From the NCBI GenBank assembly GCA_964617665.1, contig CAZUAH010000232.1:1-20769 (forward strand): a stretch of 20,769 bases of DNA, read 5' to 3'. This DNA comes from JADHUC01 sp964617665. GTDB taxonomy: Bacteria; Planctomycetota; Planctomycetia; Pirellulales; Pirellulaceae. Below, one piece after another: positions 1 through 7,145 of the stretch. The translations under genes were made by a program, and so were the position numbers. Positions within the stretch are counted from its first letter, which is position 1. Each line of letters begins with the position of its first letter. The notes under the pieces were generated by a model. It was not told the DNA's origin. It did no database searches and was given only the letters and a program-made list of their open reading frames with translations.

Positions 1-4
1 CGCT

Positions 5-811
5 CTACTCTCTGTAACTCTCGTGACTGACTACGTCGCCCGTACCGGTTTCGATCAGCAGATGTCGGCAGCCCTCAATGTCGAGCAGGGTGAAGGTCTT
101 TAACTCCAGAGGCTCCGCGTTCATAATCCGTTGCACATCTTTCGTCTTCATGCCCGAGATCCAGATGCCACGCGGAAGTTTGCGATCCCAGGCGACCTTC
201 TTTGCCGCATCCGTGCAGGTGATGCGCCACGGGCCAAACATGTCACCGTCCGAGCGCGCGGTGTATGTGCGTTCGCCGTGCTTCACCGTATGCACCCCCA
301 GTTCGCCTTGCGGCTTGCGCGCCAGCGCATGCGGCACGGCTTGCTCGCGAGGACCGAAACCACGCCCAATGAACCGCACTTGCTCGCCGTTGCCGAGAGA
401 GAGGCCCGCGTCGAAACGGTACGAGCGGTATGCAACGTACCAGCCTGACCTGGGAATCGCGTTAACGCCGTTGGCCATCCTTAGGGATTTGATTTCGTCA
501 AGTGTTCTCATCCTCGGATGGGGAAGAATGGTGCGCTCCCACAGGGTCTTGCCATCCTTCTCCGCAGCAGCTTTCCAGGTACCAAACTTCTCGCGCGTGA
601 AGTTGTACGTGACGCCTTCGTGGGTGACGAATAGTGGCGGGATGCCTTCTTGCTGCTCGGCGTTGCCACCCCGGGCATGATCGTCCGTCTCGGCTGGCTG
701 GATCGCTGCCAAACCGGTATTCGCTGTCCACAGCAGCACAACGAAACAGGTCATAAGTAACACCGCGTTCGTCAACCAGCGAGCGCATGTCGAGAATGGC
801 GATTTCTGCAT
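5..811 (-). CDS. Exported hypothetical protein with an internally duplicated domain
   Basis: I do not recognise the family. The 268-residue product starts with an N-terminal hydrophobic segment (about residues 15-36, ending NTGLAA), read as a signal peptide. Two similar segments follow: residues 61-111 and 174-231. Each has the order V-x-H, TY, FG-x-W, K-x-x-W-x-R and a Met-rich end, which indicates an internal duplication of a small beta-rich unit. The ATG at 811 was chosen over an in-frame ATG at 952 because AAAGGAGG (817-824) sits 5 bases upstream and the signal peptide begins there; the longer form would add 47 unlikely residues. It is transcribed divergently from the oxidoreductase at 1215. 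The TAG stop lies at the window edge, so downstream partners are unseen. No catalytic motif is visible. Confidence 0.75.
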   Translation of the reverse strand: MQKSPFSTCARWLTNAVLLMTCFVVLLWTANTGLAAIQPAETDDHARGGNAEQQEGIPPLFVTHEGVTYNFTREKFGTWKAAAEKDGKTLWERTILPHPRMRTLDEIKSLRMANGVNAIPRSGWYVAYRSYRFDAGLSLGNGEQVRFIGRGFGPREQAVPHALARKPQGELGVHTVKHGERTYTARSDGDMFGPWRITCTDAAKKVAWDRKLPRGIWISGMKTKDVQRIMNAEPLELKTFTLLDIEGCRHLLIETGTGDVVSHESYRE

Positions 812-869
812 ACCAGCCTCCTTTGAGGTTGTAGGCTCAATGATTGGAAAGTTCCTGCCGATAGGAGTG

Positions 870-898
870 AGTCTAGTGAGGGAAGCCTGGTGAAACAA
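870..898 (-). promoter_or_regulatory. Candidate sigma70-type promoter for the gene at 811
   Basis: Read on the minus strand: TTGTTT (898-893), a 17-base spacer, then TAGACT (875-870). Each hexamer is a partial match to the consensus, but the spacing is ideal. The -10 ends about 58 bases before the ATG at 811. The same -10 hexamer with a 17-base spacer recurs at 11478-11506. Seen by eye only. Confidence 0.35.
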
Positions 899-1138
899 GC
901 GCGCGAGGGGGAAAGCAGCGTAGGGTAGACCCCACCCAGGGAACATTCGCAATCCGCGAAGGCGTTAAGACCGTTGGCTCGGGCGTTGTCACGAAAGTGG
1001 TGGCATAGCCCGCAAACGAAGCCTGACGGACTCTCCTCGACTACGAACGCGAGCAGAGGGACGATCAGGTTTCTGATTCGCAGCACCGACCAAAATCCCT
1101 CGAACACGGCACGTCGCGTCCCTCTTCGGTTTGCGTGT

Positions 1139-1167
1139 TTGCAGTTTTCGGTCGTGTCAATTAAGAT
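1139..1167 (+). promoter_or_regulatory. Weak candidate promoter for the oxidoreductase at 1215
   Basis: TTGCAG (1139-1144), a 17-base spacer and TAAGAT (1162-1167) lie 47 bases before the ATG at 1215. Matches to consensus are only 3/6 and 4/6, so this is a spacing-supported guess. Confidence 0.25.
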
Positions 1168-1214
1168 TCGTGGTAGCTGCCTCTTGAATTACCTGCCTTT
1201 TTGGGAACGAAACC

Positions 1215-2522
1215 ATGCAAAGAAGATCCAACCTTAGTCGACGTGATTTCTTGAAAGTGTCCGGCGCGGGTGCCACAGTAATCGCCGGCGGCGTGTGGAG
1301 TGAGCTTGCCGCTGCCAAATCTATCTCGGCCAACGAGAAGCTGAATATGGGCTGTGTGGGCACGGCCAATCGTGCTGCTGCCGATGTGAATGGCGTTATC
1401 AGTGAGAACATCGTTGCCCTGTGCGACGTGGACAAGAACTACTTGAACAAATCGAAAGCGAAATTTCCCGATGCCCGCACCTACGCCGACTATCGCGAGA
1501 TGATCGACAAGGAAGGCGACAAGATCGACGCGGTCACGGTGGGCACAGCGGACCACAACCATGCCCCGGCCACTATCCGAGCCATTCGCGCCGGCAAACA
1601 CGTCTATTGCGAAAAGCCGCTAACGCACACCGTCGAAGAATCCAGAATCGTGGCCGAAGCCGCCAAGAAGCACGGCGTGGCAACACAGTTGGGCACTCAG
1701 ATCCATGCACGCGACAATTACCGCCGCGTCGTCGAAGTCATCCAGTCCGGCGCAATCGGCGACGTGACCGAAGTCCACGTGTGGGTCGGCAAGGCCTGGG
1801 GTGGGGGCGAACGACCGGAAGGTGGCCAGGAGCCGCCGGACACGCTCGATTGGGACCTCTGGTTGGGTCCCGCACCGTATAGGCCTTACGTTCCAGGCAG
1901 ATACCACCCAGCCCAATGGCGTCGGTGGTGGGACTTTGGCCAAGGCACGCTGGGCGACATGGCGTGTCACTACATGGACCTGCCGTTCTGGGCTCTCAAG
2001 TTGCGGCATCCCGTCAGTTGCGAAGCCGAAGGTCCCGAAGTGCATCCCGAAACGTGCCCGCTGGGCCTGACTGTGCGCTACGAATTCCCCGAGCGCGACG
2101 GCCTACCGCCGGTCCGGTTCACGTGGTCCGACGGAAATCGCATCCCCAAAACAGTCGCTGGCGAACGCGTACCGGGCAGTGGCGTGATGTTCATTGGCAG
2201 CGAAGGCAAGATGTTCGCCGACTACGGCAGGTACCGGCTGTTCCCGGCGGAGAAGTACGCCGATTTCAAGCCGCCCGCACCCAGCATTCCCCCATCGATC
2301 GGCCACCACGCCGAATGGATCAAAGCGTGCAAGGACGGCTCGCCCACGACCTGCAACTTCGATTACTCCGGCGCGTTGACCGAAGCCGTGCTACTGGGGA
2401 ACGTTGCCTACCGCATCGGCGAACGACTCGAGTGGGACGCCAAAAACCTGAAAGCCACCAATTGCCCGGCTGCGGATAAGTACATCAGCAAAGAATACCG
2501 CGCTGGCTGGGAAGTCGTGTAG
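1215..2522 (+). CDS. Tat-exported Gfo/Idh/MocA family oxidoreductase
   Basis: A 435-residue NAD(P)-dependent sugar or inositol dehydrogenase-like protein. The N-terminus carries a twin-arginine signal, SRRDFLK (residues 8-14), followed by a hydrophobic stretch to about residue 34, so the protein is probably exported folded with its cofactor bound. The Rossmann fold begins at NMGCVGTANRA (44-54). The family hallmark EKPL lies at 133-136, preceded by the VGTADHNHAPA strand-loop. The C-terminal substrate domain contains GDMACHYMD (247-255), a signature of the exported planctomycete/Verrucomicrobia branch, where His usually acts in catalysis. Length fits the exported subfamily. The start is set by the Tat signal; the ribosome binding site is weak. 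Substrate is unknown; a sugar or polyol role would suit the neighbouring glycan genes. A strong hairpin follows. Confidence 0.93.
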   Translation: MQRRSNLSRRDFLKVSGAGATVIAGGVWSELAAAKSISANEKLNMGCVGTANRAAADVNGVISENIVALCDVDKNYLNKSKAKFPDARTYADYREMIDKEGDKIDAVTVGTADHNHAPATIRAIRAGKHVYCEKPLTHTVEESRIVAEAAKKHGVATQLGTQIHARDNYRRVVEVIQSGAIGDVTEVHVWVGKAWGGGERPEGGQEPPDTLDWDLWLGPAPYRPYVPGRYHPAQWRRWWDFGQGTLGDMACHYMDLPFWALKLRHPVSCEAEGPEVHPETCPLGLTVRYEFPERDGLPPVRFTWSDGNRIPKTVAGERVPGSGVMFIGSEGKMFADYGRYRLFPAEKYADFKPPAPSIPPSIGHHAEWIKACKDGSPTTCNFDYSGALTEAVLLGNVAYRIGERLEWDAKNLKATNCPAADKYISKEYRAGWEVV

Positions 2523-2553
2523 GATTTGGCTGATGCAAATGACCGATGTGGAA

Positions 2554-2582
2554 GAAGCCCGGCTTTCGATAAGCCGGGCTTC
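2554..2582. terminator. Strong hairpin between convergent genes, likely bidirectional terminator
   Basis: GAAGCCCGGCTT (2554-2565) and AAGCCGGGCTTC (2571-2582) form a perfect 12-bp GC-rich stem with a 5-base loop, TCGAT. It lies 31 bases after the oxidoreductase stop and 34 bases beyond the 3' end of the opposing LRR gene. Neither side has a long T tract, so termination efficiency is uncertain, but its position between converging genes fits a shared terminator. Confidence 0.7.
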
Positions 2583-2616
2583 TGACGTTCTTGCGCGAAC
2601 CATATCGCCCCAGGGA

Positions 2617-3774
2617 TTACTCCAGTAGGATTTTCGTGTCCGGCAGCTTCTTCTTCAACTCCTCCACGCCGGCGGCTGATACAACCGTGCGGCTGACTAC
2701 TAGCTCCTTCAGCTTCACCAGGTGCTCCAGGTGCGTAAGGCCCGCATCAGAAACGCCCGTCGATTCGAGAGACAGGAAGGTCAATTCGCTCATTCCTTTC
2801 AGGTGCACCAAAGCTCCATCGGTCAGGTGTGTGTTGGACAGATTCAGCTCCTGCATCTTTGTCAAGCCTGCCAAGTGAGCCACGCCGGCGTCAGTGACCG
2901 GCACACGCCAGAGATTCAGGCTGATCAAGTTCGTCAGCCCCGCCAAGTGGGACAGTCCATCGTCGGACAACTGGGCACATTCGCTGATGTCTAGTTCTGT
3001 GAGTTCGGGAACCTTCGCCAAATGGGCCAGGCCATCGTTGGTAACCTGCGTTTGGGAAATGCGCAACTTCTTCAGCTGTGGGAACAGGTCGAGCTTTGCC
3101 ATCGCTTCATCGCCCACGAGCGTCCCTGCGAGATAGAGCTCTTCGAGCTTCTTCAACTCGCCCAGTTGAACCAATCCCTCTTCACTGACCCACAAGGCAT
3201 CCAGCGCCAATGCCTTGAGTTCTGTCAACTTCGCCATGTGGACCAGACCTTGGTCGTCGACGCTTGTATTGCCCTCCTTGTTCGACAACCGCAGGGCTCG
3301 CAATTTCGTCAGACCAGCCAAGTGCTCCATGCCTGCGTTCGTGACCATGCATTCACGCAGATCGACGTTCTGAAGCGTGGCGATCTTTCCAACCGTGGCC
3401 AACCACGCGTCCGTGACGCCCGTTTCCCGCAACACGACCGAACGAACACGCCGCAGTCCATACAGATTCTCGAGAGCCGATTCGTCGATCGTAGCACCAG
3501 CAAAGTTCACTTCGATCACAAAGCCCTCGTCATCGCGTTTCAATTCTGTGGCCAGCGATTCAAGTGCTTCGACGGAAGTCGCATTGTCCGGCTCGGCAGC
3601 AACGGCCTCCTTGTTCTCCCTTTGCTTCGCATCATCGGGCGTCTCAACGGGTACGTCGTTCTCTTCAACCGAAACGTCATTGTTATTGTCATTCGTGCCC
3701 GAATTGCCGTCGTCGCAGCCCGGCAACAGCAGGAGCCCCAACAATACGACGAGTATCTCTTGCGACCGCTTCAT
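2617..3774 (-). CDS. Leucine-rich repeat lipoprotein
   Basis: A 385-residue exported protein. The N-terminus has a short basic region, a Leu-rich core and LPGC (17-20), a lipobox-like site with Cys20 as the probable acylated residue. Pro at -2 is unusual. Asp-Asp follows the Cys, which in E. coli favours inner-membrane retention; whether that rule holds here is unknown. Residues 21-65 are an Asn/Asp/Glu-rich linker. From about residue 82 to the end there are roughly eleven 24-residue LRRs of the L-x-x-L-x-L-x-x-T-x-V-T-D-x-G-L-x-H-L type, a class common in planctomycetes and usually assigned to protein binding. GGAGAAGG (3790-3783) lies 8 bases before the ATG. It is the last gene of a likely operon, 70 bases after the propeller gene. 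Its partner is unknown. Confidence 0.88.
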   Translation of the reverse strand: MKRSQEILVVLLGLLLLPGCDDGNSGTNDNNNDVSVEENDVPVETPDDAKQRENKEAVAAEPDNATSVEALESLATELKRDDEGFVIEVNFAGATIDESALENLYGLRRVRSVVLRETGVTDAWLATVGKIATLQNVDLRECMVTNAGMEHLAGLTKLRALRLSNKEGNTSVDDQGLVHMAKLTELKALALDALWVSEEGLVQLGELKKLEELYLAGTLVGDEAMAKLDLFPQLKKLRISQTQVTNDGLAHLAKVPELTELDISECAQLSDDGLSHLAGLTNLISLNLWRVPVTDAGVAHLAGLTKMQELNLSNTHLTDGALVHLKGMSELTFLSLESTGVSDAGLTHLEHLVKLKELVVSRTVVSAAGVEELKKKLPDTKILLE

Positions 3775-3844
3775 GTGTTCTTCCTTCTCCTTTACGTTGT
3801 TTGCCTTAATCCCGTGCCGTTATATCAACTGTCCAGTCGTCCGA

Positions 3845-6800
3845 CTACTGGGAGCCCAGAGAGGCTGATTGCGGATCGACTCCTCCCACGCACAGGATGG
3901 CCCCGTCCGTTAGCGCGAAGATGATTCTACCGTCACGGTCGATGGCCAGACCGCCGAGTCTTGGCTCGGCCGGCAAATCCACTTTCCAGAGGACTTTGCC
4001 ATCGGCTCTCGAATGTGCAGCGACAAAACAAGGCCCCGCCGTGTTCTTGCGTCGGCCAGAAATCACCACAGCGTTTTTGGCCAAGGCGATTGCATAGACT
4101 TCGTCCTGGATGACTGGCCACTGGCTTACTGAACGAAGCTCGCGTTCGACGGCGCTGAACACCTTGCCGATCAAGTTGTATTGTCCCCATTTTTGAGGCG
4201 AATCGCCCGGTATGTCCTTGTCCATCTTGGCCATCAAGGCGACCGCATCGATTAGTTGCTTTTCGACATCCGAGGATTTCCAAGCCACGATGTCTCCGTA
4301 TCGTGAAGTGGGGGTCACAAAGGTCTCGTCGTCCCAAACCGGAGGAACGGCACAATGACGCACTGGCGTGAAGGCGGGGCCGTATAGCCGCCCTTGGTCA
4401 TCAAGCAATCTGAAATTGACCTGTGCCGAAGAAACAACGTGCCCCTCGCCGCTGTACAACAAGCGACCGCCGTGCATCACAAAACGATCTCCAAAGACCA
4501 TAACGTCTCGTCCCGCTGGTTCGGGCTTCTGCGCCATGACCGTGTTCCACTCAGGGGCACGTTGAGCTGGAGCGATGTGGGCCTCGCCGGTATCCAGATC
4601 GAAAGAAACGGGCGCCACCACGTTTCCTGACGCGAGCCACAATCGGTTCTTGCCGATCGCTAGCGTGCCCAACGCGGAAGCCGCCTGCAGCTCATACCGT
4701 TCGTTGATCGGTTTCCCCGCCGTGCCGTTGTGCCATTTCAGTTTTCCGGATCGCGCGTCCAGTGCCACGACGTGAGTGCCGTCACGGTATACGAGCCCCG
4801 CCGCTGCGTAGGCCACGCCGTCATGGACAAGGACACCACTGTTCACCGGCCATGTGGAAGCAAGACGGCCGTACACCATGATTCGACGTTCCACAGGGGC
4901 CACGCGGAAGCGCCAAACGAGCTTGCCCGTTTTCGCCTCAAGGCAGTAAACGTATCCGTCGCCGGAACCCACAAAGACGCATCCTTCCCAGACGGTGGGT
5001 GAAGCAATGATCGGTCCACCCGTTGCGAACGACCATTTTCCCTTGCCCCGATCGGCGCCAAGACATCGGACGAATCCATCCTCGCCCGCTGTGAACACTA
5101 GGCCACCGGCCGTCACAGGTTGGCTCTGAAGAACGCCCTCGGTAGGCGGTTCGCTTTTCCAAAGCACTTGTGCTTTAGAGGGCACCGTGGCGGCGGAAGA
5201 CGCTGTTCGATTGTTGTCTGCCCGATACGCAGGCCAGTCGAGATCGTCAACTGCTGGCTCATTCTCGACGCGCGCCGACGTGGCTGCTTCCAAGTTGCTG
5301 TCCGACATTTCCTGCGAATGGGCCTCGAATTTGCCGGCCGGACCGAGCACCATTTGCCCAAGTATTGAAAGGTTGCAGTCGCACAGCCATGGTCCCACGT
5401 ACAGAAGGCCATTTGCCGGTATAGCGCCGTCGTTGCAGCCGGGCCGAGCCGTTCGTTCCGCCTGATAGACCTTCTGCGCAAAGTCGTACCGTCCCAGCCC
5501 CTCGCCTCGGCAGTACAGCGCCTCGGGGCTACCGGTCAGCCGTGTGCACGATCCCTTCCAGAAATTGAGTTCTTCGAGCGAGCTACCGTTTTCCGGGTCA
5601 ATCACTTGCACGGTGCCGTTGCCCTCGATACCGCTGATGAAGGGTTTTCCATGCGCGTACAGCATGTTGGGATTGTTGTGGAACTTCTTCCTGGACCAAA
5701 GGAAACGACCGTTGTCGACGGAGAAAGCAACGACATTCGTGCGTTTCTGGCCCTGTATGAAGAGCCCGATCGGTGTGGCCAGCAGCATCGACGTCGTCCG
5801 AAACCCGGGCGTGCCGGTCAGGCCCCGCGCCTCTTCCTCGATCAGCGCGAGTTTGTCTCCCGACTCGTTGGCCCATTCAATCTCGCCTGTCTGACGATCC
5901 AGGCAAGCGAGTTTGGCGGCAGGCACGTAGTAGAAGACTCTATCCCCGAGAATACCCATCCCGCGCGAGTCGATATTGGATTGCTCGTGTTTCCACAGCA
6001 GCTTCCGCTGCGCGAGGTCGTACGCGGCAAGCGTCTCGCCGAATCCCCAGCGGATCTGGTGTTTGCCTTCGGGCGAGTAGTTCTTGTCGACATTGCTCCA
6101 TCCCCAGCCGCGCCAAGTGGCATGGATTTTCATGATCTCGGCCGGTGGCTCTTTCTCTCCGGCCAACACGTACAACACGTCACCCACCTTGGCCATCCAT
6201 ACAAGCGCGCCCTTGGCCTCGGGTATTCGGATTCGTTCCACTTCGGCTCCCGTTTCCGGGTCGAGTGCTAGGACGCCATCGCCGTCGACCATGTAGAAGA
6301 TGTCTTCCGTCGCGATGAAAGCCGACCGATGCACAAGGTAGCCGTCTGGTAGGGTGCGCTGCCAGAGCACGCGGCCGTTGTAGCCGTTGCGGGCCACCAG
6401 TGTGTTGAGAGTCGGAATCTCGCGATCGTGGTGCGCAATGTGCCCCGATGCGATAAACACTCGGCCCGCCGCAGCCGTGCTGACCACCGGCATTGCGTGG
6501 TAGTACGGCTCGCCGAACCACTGCGTGAGATACGGCGTCTGAATCACCGTATCGTTCGACACCGGGTTATTGTCCGGCCCGTGGCACCAATGCGACCAGT
6601 CGTCTGTTCCGGCGAGTGCCGGTTTGCGGGCCAATGTCCAGCCACCCGACGATCCTTGGATCTCGAACCCAACTCGGCCTAGAGTCGCGACCAATTTGAT
6701 GTCGCTGCGGACAAACGCACAGCCCAGCGGACGCACAACGCGGAAAATCTCGGCGGCTCTGACGCCACGCGACTGATCTACGGCGATGAGATCCACGAAG

Positions 6801-7120
6801 TTGTCGGCATATGGCAGAGGATCGGCCGCGAGACGTTCGATTTGAACGCTCTTGCCAAGGAGCTTCGTGTGCCCGGCTCTTTCAATCGCTTCGTCCACGT
6901 TCGCGGCGTCCGCGTCGAACGCGTGAACCAGGAATTCGCTTTGCCTCGCGATGCCCATCGCAAGATCGCCTGTGTCGCAATTCGGCACGGAGCAAATGCC
7001 TTTGGCGATGCCTGCCTGTGCGATGAGTCGGCGCACGTTGGGCTGATCGCCCATCGAGGACGTATTGACGATGGCGAAAAGACACAACACCCAGAGCAAA
7101 TGACACAAAGACATGCGCAT
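3845..7120 (-). CDS. Exported PQQ-like beta-propeller protein with N-terminal degenerate methyltransferase-like region
   Basis: A 1091-residue protein. Residues 1-24 look like a signal peptide. Residues about 30-165 resemble a class I methyltransferase Rossmann fold: a glycine-rich loop position at GICSVPNCDTGDLA (41-54), an acidic strand end at HAFDADAANVDEA (66-78), then the DPLPYADNFVDLIAVD (100-115) and FRVVRPLG (126-133) elements. The SAM-binding loop is eroded, with VPNCDTG where GxGxG is expected. The signature DDWSHWCHGPDNN (173-185) opens the propeller region, which contains PQQ-type blades (W-x-x-x-L, LDxxTGxxxW). A second propeller runs from about 626 to 1085, starting DWPAYRADNNRT. 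Such propellers are usually scaffolds or quinohaemoprotein-like; no enzymatic site is evident. GGGAGG (7132-7127) sets the first ATG. It lies 25 bases after the GH38 gene, so probably cotranscribed. Confidence 0.85.
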   Translation of the reverse strand: MRMSLCHLLWVLCLFAIVNTSSMGDQPNVRRLIAQAGIAKGICSVPNCDTGDLAMGIARQSEFLVHAFDADAANVDEAIERAGHTKLLGKSVQIERLAADPLPYADNFVDLIAVDQSRGVRAAEIFRVVRPLGCAFVRSDIKLVATLGRVGFEIQGSSGGWTLARKPALAGTDDWSHWCHGPDNNPVSNDTVIQTPYLTQWFGEPYYHAMPVVSTAAAGRVFIASGHIAHHDREIPTLNTLVARNGYNGRVLWQRTLPDGYLVHRSAFIATEDIFYMVDGDGVLALDPETGAEVERIRIPEAKGALVWMAKVGDVLYVLAGEKEPPAEIMKIHATWRGWGWSNVDKNYSPEGKHQIRWGFGETLAAYDLAQRKLLWKHEQSNIDSRGMGILGDRVFYYVPAAKLACLDRQTGEIEWANESGDKLALIEEEARGLTGTPGFRTTSMLLATPIGLFIQGQKRTNVVAFSVDNGRFLWSRKKFHNNPNMLYAHGKPFISGIEGNGTVQVIDPENGSSLEELNFWKGSCTRLTGSPEALYCRGEGLGRYDFAQKVYQAERTARPGCNDGAIPANGLLYVGPWLCDCNLSILGQMVLGPAGKFEAHSQEMSDSNLEAATSARVENEPAVDDLDWPAYRADNNRTASSAATVPSKAQVLWKSEPPTEGVLQSQPVTAGGLVFTAGEDGFVRCLGADRGKGKWSFATGGPIIASPTVWEGCVFVGSGDGYVYCLEAKTGKLVWRFRVAPVERRIMVYGRLASTWPVNSGVLVHDGVAYAAAGLVYRDGTHVVALDARSGKLKWHNGTAGKPINERYELQAASALGTLAIGKNRLWLASGNVVAPVSFDLDTGEAHIAPAQRAPEWNTVMAQKPEPAGRDVMVFGDRFVMHGGRLLYSGEGHVVSSAQVNFRLLDDQGRLYGPAFTPVRHCAVPPVWDDETFVTPTSRYGDIVAWKSSDVEKQLIDAVALMAKMDKDIPGDSPQKWGQYNLIGKVFSAVERELRSVSQWPVIQDEVYAIALAKNAVVISGRRKNTAGPCFVAAHSRADGKVLWKVDLPAEPRLGGLAIDRDGRIIFALTDGAILCVGGVDPQSASLGSQ

Positions 7121-7145
7121 ACGAATCCTCCCTCACAAGCCAAGT

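Larger units (their letters stand above)
812..1214. other. 403-base divergent intergenic region without a supported gene
   Basis: This stretch lies between two divergently transcribed genes. Short open frames cross it on both strands, but none has a plausible ribosome binding site plus recognisable protein. It holds the candidate promoters at 870-898 (-) and 1139-1167 (+). I see no RNA gene, repeat or operator palindrome. Confidence 0.6.

Noticed and set aside
3022..3924. 300-codon open frame on the plus strand
   Set aside because: It is antisense to the LRR lipoprotein and the end of the propeller gene, with no recognisable product, signal or ribosome binding site.
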